From: Tubiluchus corallicola
Lineage: Eukaryota > Priapulida > Priapulimorpha > Priapulimorphida > Tubiluchidae
Length of the DNA stretch: 64,000 nucleotides
NCBI GenBank assembly: GCA_030141605.1
Contig: JAQGDQ010000383.1
Span: 1 to 64,000, forward strand
Reading direction: 5' to 3'
This document shows, in pieces, positions 9,418 to 19,959 of the stretch. Numbering within the stretch: the stretch's first letter is position 1; every line of letters begins with the position of its first letter. The notes beneath the pieces were generated by a model. That model saw only the letters and a program-made list of their open reading frames with translations, made no database searches and had not been told where the DNA came from. The translations under genes were made by a program, and so were the position numbers.

Positions 9418-12400
9418 TTATGATTTACTGGTAATCCAATCATAATATTTACTGACGCGTGTATAGACAGCTGCCTTGTATGGCATATTGCATGGATAAA
9501 ATCCCCATGAAACGATTCCGACTTGCCGCTTGAACCCACGAAAATCTGTCATTACCAGTGGATTTCCAGCGTCTCCCTAGAAAACAATTTTTTTCAATTA
9601 AATTTAATTAAAATATTTTATTTTGTTTTATTTTATTTCGCATTCATCAAAAATATACATTAGAAATTACTATAAAACAATAAAAATATGAATGTGGGCA
9701 GAGACGTAAAGAGACAAGCGGCTTACATATGCCTGTCATACACAAGCCATTTATTAAAATGTAAAAACTTCGGTCTTTGAAAATTTTAGAATTGCTTGCA
9801 GTGACCAAAGGTGCATCATTTACCGAGCTGGGCAAGGAGTTCCACACTTGAACAACACGGCTGGAGAATAAAAACCCAAAACCTTCTTTTTATTCGTTCT
9901 ACGAACATATAGTATTCATCCCTATTACAAAATGATTTAAAATAAGTATACCAGGTTGAGTGAAGTACATAGAGATGGGGTGGCGAGAAACTGAAGGACA
10001 TCGAGTCAACCACCGCTATATAATTCAGATTTCTGTAGTAGTCTGTGTGTTATTAGAAAAGAAAAATGACAATGAAATATTGACGTTGACATTTTTTCTA
10101 TTTAACCCACAACTATCGCCACGTAATAGTCTTTTGAAAACATTCAGACTTTTACGATGTAATGTAATGACAGATATCGAGTAGTATGCAAAGAATGTTT
10201 GTTTACTTTGTTTACTATCGTCTTGTAAACTTACACGAAGTTGCAAATATATTATACCAGCTTACGGTAAATTTAAACGGAATCAATACAACTGACAAAC
10301 GACAGCAACTAAAATGAAAACGTATTGAAAGTCGAACGACAATGTGTACGAGAACAATGAGACATCGATGCACATTTTTCTGAATGGTTTTCCAATGTTT
10401 TACAGAGCACTCTTTTAACAAAAGAGTCTACTTGAAAAATTGAAAATGATATTGAATATCATTTTCAATTCAAATGAATATGTGCCAACTAGCGCGGACG
10501 ACAAAATCACAATTAGACAACAATGCTTAATTGTCTTCTTTCAACTTCGTCAACCCTGCACGCTAATATAAAATCAAAATAAATAATTCCATGAATTTTC
10601 CCATTACTATGCAAAATGACTTATATAGTGTTGTCGTCCAACGAAGCTGCGTCGCGGACAAACAAAAAACTTTACAAAAGGAAACAAACTTTACTAGTTG
10701 TGCCAATTTTGTAGCAAAAGCGTCAACATCCTTGCATTCAACCAAAATGGCCAAACTGCTAATAAAAACCGTTTTAAAATTTTTCATTTATATGCAATTT
10801 CTGTTAGTGGACGTATGACACGCACGTGACTTTCACCAAGTGTGAAGCCTGAATGCAGTCCGAAATCTAAACCACTCGGCCACCCAACACAAGACGATGG
10901 TAGTTACATTTTTGTTTAGTCATAAGCATGCTCCCTGCTTTAATTGCACTATAATCAGCCTTACAGCTGTGACATCACTTGATGCATCCGTCACAAAATA
11001 CATTACCTCAACATCTTTGACATGACTTGATGCATCCGTCAAAAAACACGTTACCTCACTATCTGTGACATCACTTGATGAATCCGACAAAAACACATTA
11101 CCTCAGCATCTGTGACATCACTTGATACACCCGTCACAAAACACATTACCCCACCATCTGTGACATCATTTGATGCAGTCGTCAAAAACACATTACATCA
11201 CCATCTATGACATCACTTGATGCATCAGTCACAAAACATATTACTTCACAAGTGACATGTAATATCAAGCCTTAATAGTATGTAGCATGAGACGGAATAT
11301 TAAATGATGTGTAGCACGACATGACAGACGAAACAAGTTAGCATCGCTTGACATACAAGCTTACTTTTTAACGCGACAACAAATGTCAAATATAGATACT
11401 TGAAGCATGAAGTCATATGAGATGGACCAACATGATACGGGTCACATGTCATTTAAAATTTGGTGTGAAATAGAGTGTCTTGTGATAGATGCATCAAGTA
11501 ATATTACAGGTCAAATAATGTTCATTTGTCTATGACTCACACGTCCGATGCATGCATGATTCACACATATCACTATCATGACAAAAAGTTGTTTATGTTT
11601 ACCCCGTATGGACACACAACTTGAGAGTTTTGTTCCAGGTCTAGTGCACACATCATGCCGTCCGAGATGTATTCTGGCGGCCAGTACAAATTGTCTCCAG
11701 TGCATTGTTCGTTATTTATAACATCAACTGTAGCCACCTTTAATGTCTTCGAAATGCTACCATCTGGCAAAGACAATGTACACTAAGTCATCAGTGTTGT
11801 AAAGGATCAGTAATCTGTGTTTCATTGATATTTTCAATAATGGATGCCAAATTTATTAAAAGCGCTGTTCGTAAATATCGTTTTCTTCTTGGGCTTCTTA
11901 TCTGAGGAATTCTCAATCTGAGAAAATTATTTCCCTGCAAACTGCAACCTATTTCGAATCAAGACGAACATATGACGTTTGTCTTGAGTCGACGCTAGGA
12001 AGTTAGTTACACGATTTATATTTCTCAGGATTCACATATATATATTCATACATATATAAAAAATCCGAGTAATCAATGGGTGAACACTAGCACTACAATA
12101 ACAAAGAAAAAATCTTATAAGTAAATAATAAATAAAAGTATTATCCTTTGGGGGCCCTTGGCTAAGGAAATTATGGGCCAATCAGACGGAGCCATCTTCT
12201 AATAAGCCCGAACCTGTCTTGACTATTTTTTACTCGTGATATATTTTAGCGACATTTACATAGCTTGAAGTAAACTTATTGCAAATTCTTCAAAAAACTA
12301 AAACATCTATTTTTTGTTTGTATATATAAAAAATTGTTTGTCAATTTTCTAAGAAATACCACTAATTTACTACTTACTACTGCAAACCAAATTAGCACAT

Positions 12401-13459
12401 ATTTCAACACAACCGTATCGAAAAAACAGATTTTAAACCAAATGTTACCAAAGTTTGAGGGTCTTGAATGGCCCTAGGCTACAGGCTATACTAGCTTATA
12501 GGATAATCCAGCACTGATTGTCGTGTAGTGTTACAGTTATCTAATGCAATACAGTGCATTTCAGTAGAATACAAGAGAAAGAAACAGGCAAGCAGCGGGT
12601 GTCATCGCAGCTTCACATACATTGCGTTTCTCCCCATCCCGTGACCGTAGCTTCACCGTAATCGTGTTTGTTCTTATCCAAGTAAATCCACTGAGCATTT
12701 AAGCTGAAGTCTATATAATTTTTCAGTTTTATGACTGCTACATCGTTCTCAAACGTTTCTATTGAAAAGTCGGGGTGTACGTAATAACTGTAAACCTGTA
12801 AAAAATAAAACGAGATTTTTGTAACTTACAGACATCGTCATCGTCATCACCATCGTTGTCGTCGTCGTCGTCGTCGTTGTCGTCATCGTCATGATCATCA
12901 TTATCATCAACATAATCATCATCGTTCCAATCTTACATTATGGATTTGAATATTTTAGTACTCCAACTAAATACGTTCTTTATCATTAAAACGTTTGAAA
13001 AATCATAGAGTCAGCACAATTTAGTACGATTTCTGCGCAGTTTTTAAACTAGTTATTAGTGTTTTTACAGCTGAACAAATAAAGTAAAAAACATGATTTT
13101 TGTGGGACCGTTTTTTATTGGTGATTCGAAAATCTATTCGAAAATTTTGAAAACAGAATTCCAATTCGATTTGGATTCGAAAATGCTGAAATTTGATTTG
13201 ATTCGAGTTTGAAAGTCACAAATTCGATTCGATTGTAATTCGCTTTCTGGTAGAGAATGCCCAATTCCAGATTACAGAACTACATCCAGATCCAGAAAAG
13301 GACAACAAGCAGCGGATATACATTACAATTGCTATTCGTTTTCCTCAAAGTCTGCTAGACTTCTACCAAGTACCTGACGAAGTCACGATGATGATGATGA
13401 AGATGATGATGACGATGATGATGATGATGATGACGACGACGATGACGACGATGATGATA

Positions 13460-13521
<62 letters not shown>

Positions 13522-14690
13522 GCTGTTTAATGTACACATTAGGCTGATGATATTATTCTGTAACCTTTGCTAACTGCATAGCTGTAAACCCTAACCCTAA
13601 TCCGTTGACTGGGGTTGTAATTTATTTGTCAGTGCAGCCACCTTGCGCGTGGTGCTTTATATACAGGAGTGAAGTCTTTCATGCTAACTAACAACGTTAC
13701 ACAACAAGGTGTATAGCACGATATTACGTTATAACCTTGCGTTACCCCTCCACCTACACGTTAAAATTTATTTAATAAAATATTTATACTCAGTTCAGTT
13801 AGAAATCATTAATGAACCAAAATTTTAGTATGAGACAAACTGCTGGGTTACAAATTAAAACGATCATAATATAAGAGGTCTTTACATATTATATTAGCTG
13901 TTCGTAAATATAAATATCTGTTCGTGTGCTGAGTTAAATTAGTCAAAATATTTGAGGTAAATTATAGACACTTGCCTTCATTTCCTCTCCGCCATCATAG
14001 TTACTATGTCCGATTTTCACAGAGAAATCATCATTGTCATAACTGGAAAGGCAGAAAACTTCATGAAATGTGATCGCTGATGCAGATAACTGTAATTTGG
14101 CCAGCTCGGCCTGATAGTTCAGCGATATTCGCCATTGAAAATAAAGCCACCTTATTTGATTACATTGATTAGTTGGTTTCGCTCAATCGCATATGGGTAG
14201 ATGACTCTGTATTGCGTACTGTGTGAGGTGTTAGAACAAATGGTAGGGCGAGTCGCCTGGTAGCCCAAGGTTCTGGGTTCGAGATTTTGTAGACACACAA
14301 TTTTTCGGGGTTTCTCCCTTCAACTGATTTGCCGTTAGTTTACTATGTAAAAACTGTTAGGTTAATTAATTCTGACTTATCTCGGTTCAGTATTTAAAAA
14401 TAATCAAATGAAAACATTATGCACACAACATGACGATAACTGGACTGACGTACAGATCAGGTTTAGACTGAAAACCTACCGACTTCTTTGCTAACACGGT
14501 ATAATAAGGAATGGAAGGAAGAAGAAAAAGAAAAAGAAGGCACATCAAAACAAAAGTTTAGTATTGAATAATAAGAGCTTTTAATAAGTAGGCTTTCTTA
14601 CCCATAAAGGCAATGTGCGGCAGTAAGAATTAGCCGATTTGATATAATTGATCCGCCACAGATGAATCTATCCCAGGCAAATATAGCCGC
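9418..14690 (-). CDS. Trypsin-fold serine protease homologue (Ser195 replaced by Ala), 5' end missing
   Basis: Five exons were assembled by splice sites and phase: 14690-14602, 14042-13976, 12795-12621, 11763-11603, 9576-9418 (about 217 residues). The chymotrypsin landmarks are in order: CGGSIISNRLILTAAHC with the catalytic His; ENDVAVIKL with the catalytic Asp; the TVTGWGET block; then GDAGNPLV where active enzymes have GDSGGP, so the nucleophile serine is alanine and the following glycine is asparagine; then GIVSWG and VYTRVSKYYDWI before the stop. The domain is therefore expected to fold but not cleave, like the clip-type serine protease homologues of invertebrate immunity and other inactive trypsin relatives. 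The second intron uses a GC donor (AAG|GCAAGT). The signal peptide and activation cleavage site must lie in exons above 14690 that I could not identify. Likely secreted. The 2 kb last intron holds a LINE fragment and a minisatellite. Confidence 0.85.
9647..9905 (-). mobile_element. LINE remnant (3' end of RT ORF) inside the last intron
   Basis: On the minus strand the frame reads FSSRVVQVWNSLPSSVNDAP, then KIFKDRSFYI, ending in a stop at 9647. WNSLPSSV followed by a K-rich helix is the usual C-terminus of CR1/Jockey-like retrotransposon polyproteins. It corresponds to the last ~80 residues only and is not closely identical to the fragment at 4987-5835. It lies in the same orientation as the host gene. 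Confidence 0.6.
10438..10470. repeat. 33-nt near-perfect palindrome
   Basis: Sixteen-base arms (aattgaaaatgatatt and its exact complement) flank a single central g at 10454. It would form a long hairpin in single-stranded DNA or RNA. Confidence 0.85.
10820..10890 (-). repeat. tRNA-Ser/Leu-like SINE head fragment
   Basis: The minus strand begins with a tRNA-like 5' end containing TGGCCGAGTGGTTTA, an almost exact class II (Ser/Leu) A box. A clear B box and a closing acceptor stem are missing, so this is a tRNA-derived SINE or pseudogene and not a functional tRNA. Confidence 0.45.
10965..11262. repeat. Minisatellite, six copies of a 47-48 bp unit
   Basis: Six units begin near 10971, 11019, 11067, 11114, 11162 and 11209, consensus GACATCACTTGATGCATCCG followed by TCACAAAACACATTACCTCA and a short linker. 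Each unit carries TGACATCA or TGACATGA and ends in a CA-rich part. The array lies in the last intron of the protease homologue. Confidence 0.9.
12139..12512. mobile_element. GGATTAT-TIR element, copy A
   Basis: About 374 bp beginning attatcctttgggggccc and ending ggctatactagcttataggataatcc. It shares gggcccttggctaa, atattttagcgacattta and gcttgaagtaaacttattgc with the copies at about 21250 and 37993. Non-autonomous, no ORF. It lies in the intron between the 12621 and 11763 exons of the protease homologue. Confidence 0.65.
12835..12922. repeat. (GTC/ATC)n trinucleotide repeat
   Basis: Imperfect catcgtcatcgtc and gtcgtcgtcgtcgtc runs within an intron of the protease homologue. Confidence 0.85.
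13387..13520. repeat. (GAT)n trinucleotide repeat
   Basis: About 45 mostly perfect gat/gac units. Poly-Met and poly-His frames here are artefacts of the repeat. It lies in an intron of the protease homologue. Confidence 0.95.
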
Positions 14691-15009
14691 CTGTGTGGGA
14701 CAAAATAGTAATTACACTGTATAAGGTAAATGAATCAATGCTAGACTAAGCATAACTGTGTAGGATAAAATAATTTCTTAATCTGAATAGTAATCTTAAA
14801 TATAAGTTAACCCTAGCGGTATTTTTAAATAAGTTATCTTTACACTAGCATATCTTAATTTTTCACAAACTTGTCTTTTGTTTGTCAAAGTCTTCGGTGT
14901 ATATTAACATTGTATATAAAATTGATATTCTAGAAATACTACACTAACGTATTTTCTAAACAGTGCTAATATCGTGTTGAAAATCTTGGCACAATTTTTT
15001 GAGCCACCT

Positions 15010-15037
15010 GATATATATATATATATTTACCTGAAGG

Positions 15038-15067
<30 letters not shown>
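15010..15067. repeat. (AT)n with a palindromic interruption
   Basis: Two (AT) runs flank ttacctgaaggtgaa; the whole is self-complementary (tatatttacct ... aggtgaatata). Confidence 0.8.
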
Positions 15068-15071
<4 letters not shown>

Positions 15072-17660
15072 CAATTCCGGGAATAGAGTTATCGTGAGTG
15101 GCCAAAAGCTAACTACATAGATAAACCACAAGACACATAACAATAGGAGCCTGTTAACTTTTGGGAATTTTTCAAAAAATTGGTAAAAAGTTAAAAAAAT
15201 CCTTCTGATTCGGCAATTTTAAATCTGACACAGATTATTATGCACATTTAAATTCATTAAGCATTATTATCAGCTCTAATAGTGATCTAGAGCTGTTAAT
15301 GATCAATCAAGGAAAATCTGGTAGTTTTTCAAAACAAACTAGTTTTGAACAGCCAGGACAGCTCTATTTAGCCCCATTCTTTTATCTCTGTCTAGATAAT
15401 TCGGAAATGAAAGTGATTCACTACAGAATTACAGAAAGAATTCACAACACTGACCATGTACGGGAATAGCTGAATTGACGTTTCGGTTCCTGACAGTATT
15501 CGCAAATTTTGCAAATCATCAGCTGACTCTAAAATGTAATATCAGAATTGCATTATTTAACCGCTACAATTTTACACCTGTGATGCCTGCCTAACATGAC
15601 AATTTTTGGGTATTAATTATCGTCTTAAAACTTTTTGTGAATGTACAAAGGTAACAGGATGTTAAGAAATGAAAGACCAATTAGGCTTTAAAAACTTATC
15701 ATAAGTATATAATATGTATTTTTGTATATATATGTGTACACAGTAAGTATATGAATGCCTTCTAATGTCTTATAATACTTTTTCCTAATTTTTCAAATTA
15801 TTGCCCAATCTTTCTAATTCTTACAACATTATCAACGGAAAGAAAAAAATGAACGAACTTCTCAAAGAAATTATTCATGACACCAATCTGGTTGAAAACC
15901 TGCAATGGTATCCCTTCAAATCAAATGACTGTCAGAGCTGCGTACGACGGCAATTGACATCAGACATTAAAACATGTGTTCTCTACTCAAAATCAAATGC
16001 TCTTTGTTGTGATGAAATCAGTTTCTATCTAATCCTTGGAAGTTGGGAAAGGTAAGATTGTTAGTACATAAAAGCATACCGATATTCTTTCCCTCGCTTA
16101 AAACCGGTCCGCACAAACCAGTAAATCCCACAATCCATGCAACGATTAATGAAAAACACTTCATATTTCATTCAAAGTGCTGTCTCCAAAAATTTCCAAA
16201 GTTGTTCCCTTCAATATGTTCACCCGTCTCAAAAGAAAACAAGTGTCAAGCAAATCAGTCGGATATTTATTCGGATTAGTCTACGTATCAGCAGCCTAAA
16301 ATGTTGGTAAATGGTCTTAGGTCTACGTGTTTGTTTACTGCATGTGAAACTGACAGGTGTAGCAGTTTATCAGGGGTGAGACACAAACAACGACATCATG
16401 AAAATCCGTTTCGATAGTTCGCAAAAACAATTTAAGACAATTTTCGGTAATAAAACCAAAGTGGCAAACGAAGCAGTTTTGGTAAAAATGTAATGTAAGT
16501 TTTCTTGGCTACGCGCTTCCGCATCTTGTGATAAAAATACGGATATCCTATCCTCCTTCAAGTGCTAAGTGGGCCTACAACTTATTGAAACCGTATTAGT
16601 TGCTGTCTTAGAGTAATAGTAGTTGCAACATTCATTTGCTGGGTGTATAGGTAACGACCAAATTTTAAAAGCCATGCATTAAATAAAAAGGGTTAAATAA
16701 AACATGCTAGCGGAACTGCACACTGGAGAGCCGTCAGTTACAGTTGTGTAGAAGAATTCATAAGGTTACTGGTATTTTCGTGTGCAGATGTAATACCTTT
16801 TAGAATTCATCTGTGTACACTGCCTTTTTAATCCTTGTCTATGGGTAGATATAATAATTATTTTCGGATGTCCCTTGGGCCTACAGCTATTCAAGAATTG
16901 GAGACACGCCTTAATTTAGTATGCACTGTGTTTTGTGCTTCTTTGCAGAGATTATTCGCATTGTTTATGAGATCAGTATAAAAAGATATATTTCACAACT
17001 GACCGTCACAACAATAAAACATTAAGGGTTAAACTATTGTCCGCTTGTAAGGGCACTTAGTGCTTTTATGTTAAGAAATTAAAGACAATTTTGTCTAAAC
17101 ATTCCCACTGTTTTGACATTTTGTAGCGGAGCGCTCGCTCACCCCACAGTTCCCTCACTTTGACACTCCTTCTGAAAGTCATGCGCCAGAATTTTTAAAT
17201 ACGAATTAGTGTCATACTTTATTTTCTTCATATTGTTAGACTTATCAAGCAAAAATATTGTTTTCACGGTAGTTTTTTCTCTTAATTATTGGGCTTCGTT
17301 TAATTGGCACTTTTCAAGTGTATATCAGATCAATAAAAAAATGAAAAAACTACGCAAGGTTACAGGGTGTAAAGTTTTAATTATAGACTTGGATTTATCA
17401 AGGATGTAACATAATAATGTTACTTATACATATAGTAGTTTATATTGTTCTGAAAATTTCCCTTTACTTGTCCTTTATTCTAAGTTTATACTTACTTAGA
17501 ATTGCCTGTAAAACTTGGTTTCATTATATGCATTTAGTAGGTCAGCCAATCAGAATCGAGAACGTTTTTAGTCTACTCATTGGAAGCGAAGAAATCGCCA
17601 CGTCTTTTATTTTTTCTCTAATGTTAAATTTAAAATAAAAGTTTTTGTGATTACTTCAAA

Positions 17661-17744
<84 letters not shown>
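17661..17744. repeat. (AC)n(AT)n microsatellite
   Basis: Five AC units are followed by about 37 perfect AT units. Confidence 0.95.
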
Positions 17745-17748
<4 letters not shown>

Positions 17749-19959
17749 TTATTACATATATAGATGTATCGCAAATATGTTTAATTCGAACAAATAATTT
17801 TCAATTAATTCACGGAAATATATTCACGAAAATATTTTGTATTATATCTGAATAAAAAGTCACATTTGCAGGTTATGCTAGAGAAAATATCACTGGGGTG
17901 TAAAAATAAAGAAACGTAATTAAATAAAATGGATTAAAAACCCTAAAAACCGTTATGAGATTTACGTAGTGTAATTGCAAAACGTTAAAAGTAAATTAGT
18001 CCAACACTTGAGATCTAACAAGAAACATACTAGCTCAGATATCCGGAGACCAAATGATTAATAAATTTAATGTTACGTGTTCATAAATGTGTGCAATTAA
18101 AAATTATGTAAAATACGTAATTGCAGCATGCATTTTACATAGCACGCGCGTACTACAGACCATAAACTTCGATAGAGCGAGAAAGAATATTAACATTAAC
18201 TTCAAGCATATTTCAAAGATAAAGTTCTCAAGATGTTATATAATTTTCCTATTGTGATGAATAATACTCTTGAATACCTGTTTATATTATCATAATAACT
18301 ATTAACAAAAAATATGGTTATCATATTAAGCAACTTATTGTGGCTTTAAACAATCATTCGTATAAGAAACCACATAAGTGGACTATAGATTTCATAAATA
18401 CAGAACTTTATAATTTACATCAAAATGTTGTAAATAAATTATGCATTATAACAAGCTAATGAAAGAACAAGTTTTAACCACAACTCTTAAGGTTTTGTGC
18501 TACATAATATACATTCTGTTAATAATGAAGTACATAGTAGCTAATGAGCAATTTAGCTTTAATAACACGATTAATTTGATGAGAACTAACTAAACAATTA
18601 GTGATTCATTAACTTAATTATTTCAAGATAGTTTCACGAGAAGGTGTTAGTTGCCCATTTGAATGCCACGCAGTTCAGGAAAATTCAGATTGCTTTACGT
18701 TAAGATAATATGCAAAAAGTCCCTTTCCCCATCCTCTTTTTGGAACTTTGTGTGGTGCTCATTGACTACTGAGCACCAAGAGCCTTTTACAACCATCTGC
18801 GTGGAGGCATAATCACCTCTTAGACCAGATAGTTCCTTCACGGCAATTTTGTAACAAAGTACTGCAGTATATTACATCGGGCGGGTAACAAAATTAGTTA
18901 CAATTATAGGCCCACAAAATTGCATGATGATAGCTAATAGTAATGTACCAAGAGATCATTGGACATGGTGAGGAGTGGCAATTGAACTAAAATTTGGCAG
19001 ATCGAGTCGGTTATGCCATCCCGAAATAATATGCACCTTATTTTTTAATCGTTTGAATGAGATCGAAAAGAAAATTTCATAAAGTGGACCGAATGGGTAA
19101 TATTATCTGACACTAAAACTGTACATGCAATGATTCAATACTTGCAATCTTAAAACACAGGATATTGGTTGTGCTTATTTTGCATTCTTTATTTTACTAT
19201 AAGCCTAGAACAGGTAATATTTTGTATTTCGTTCTACTGTACCCAAGACCTGTTTTAACATGCCAGTTTACAGTGCACTTGAAAGAGTACTTAATCGCAG
19301 ACAATATTAATAGAACTTTGACTATTATGCTATTGACAGCTGTTCACTTTGCAAACCCCCCAAAAAGCTTCTTGTTAAAACCAGTATTCTTACACCACAG
19401 TGCCGATAGGGTCTTGCCGGAAGCATAAACCCAATAATGTAGTACGTTCTCCGATTTTGTCCCAACTTGCCTTTGTTATTAAATGCTTAATGAATTGAAA
19501 ACGTTTTAAAAACCACTTTCAAATTGCACCATTGCATAATTTTCTGAAACCTTTCGAGACACCAGTTTGAAAGTATCGCTAAAATCACGACGGTGTTGGT
19601 CGCACAAAAAGAAGGGTTTTATTATATCACACTGTGAGGGCTAGTGAAGATGTGCCCTACTTCCTTTTCGGGGTCTTCCAGCTTCCGTTATGGCGATTTC
19701 ATAGGTTTGCCAGCAAATTTTTTTGATTTTTAATGCATCTGGACTTAAAAAGTAATAACAGCTAGTTAGAGTGATAGCAAAACTTTTACGAATCATGTCT
19801 GTTACTTTTCACATAAACGTTTTTTTCATTGTATAGGTCATAAAAAGTTTAGTGTGAGCGAATTCGACTCCCAGGGCTCGAGGGCCAAATTTCAAAGATG
19901 AGCCAGCATTAGGGCGAAGATTGCCTGCTTGGTTTGATGTTAATGACGACTGATTGGCC

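Larger units (their letters stand above)
14691..19959. other. 5.3 kb without a recognised exon
   Basis: This stretch should hold the 5' exons and promoter of the minus-strand protease homologue and the promoter of the plus-strand exonuclease. I searched by eye for a minus-strand exon encoding an IVGG-type activation site ending in phase 0 and found none. Other contents are (AT)n runs at 15010-15066 and 17670-17744 and a GAAACGTC-type motif at 15478-15524. Short ORFs at 15801, 16043, 17209, 17417 and 19165 show no recognisable features. Confidence 0.45.

Noticed and set aside
10965-11262. Possible CRISPR-like array (regular 48-bp repeat)
   Set aside because: Repeats are contiguous without unique spacers and lie in a eukaryotic intron; it is a minisatellite.
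13587-13601. ccctaaccctaa, telomere-like repeat
   Set aside because: Only about two units; too short to indicate a telomeric insertion.
14250-14290. tRNA-like B box (ggttctgggttcgaga)
   Set aside because: No A box at proper spacing and no stems; weaker than the other tRNA-like sequences.
15801-16055. 84-codon ORF with several cysteines
   Set aside because: No known motif, no signal peptide, no splice partners; compatible with chance in AT-rich DNA.
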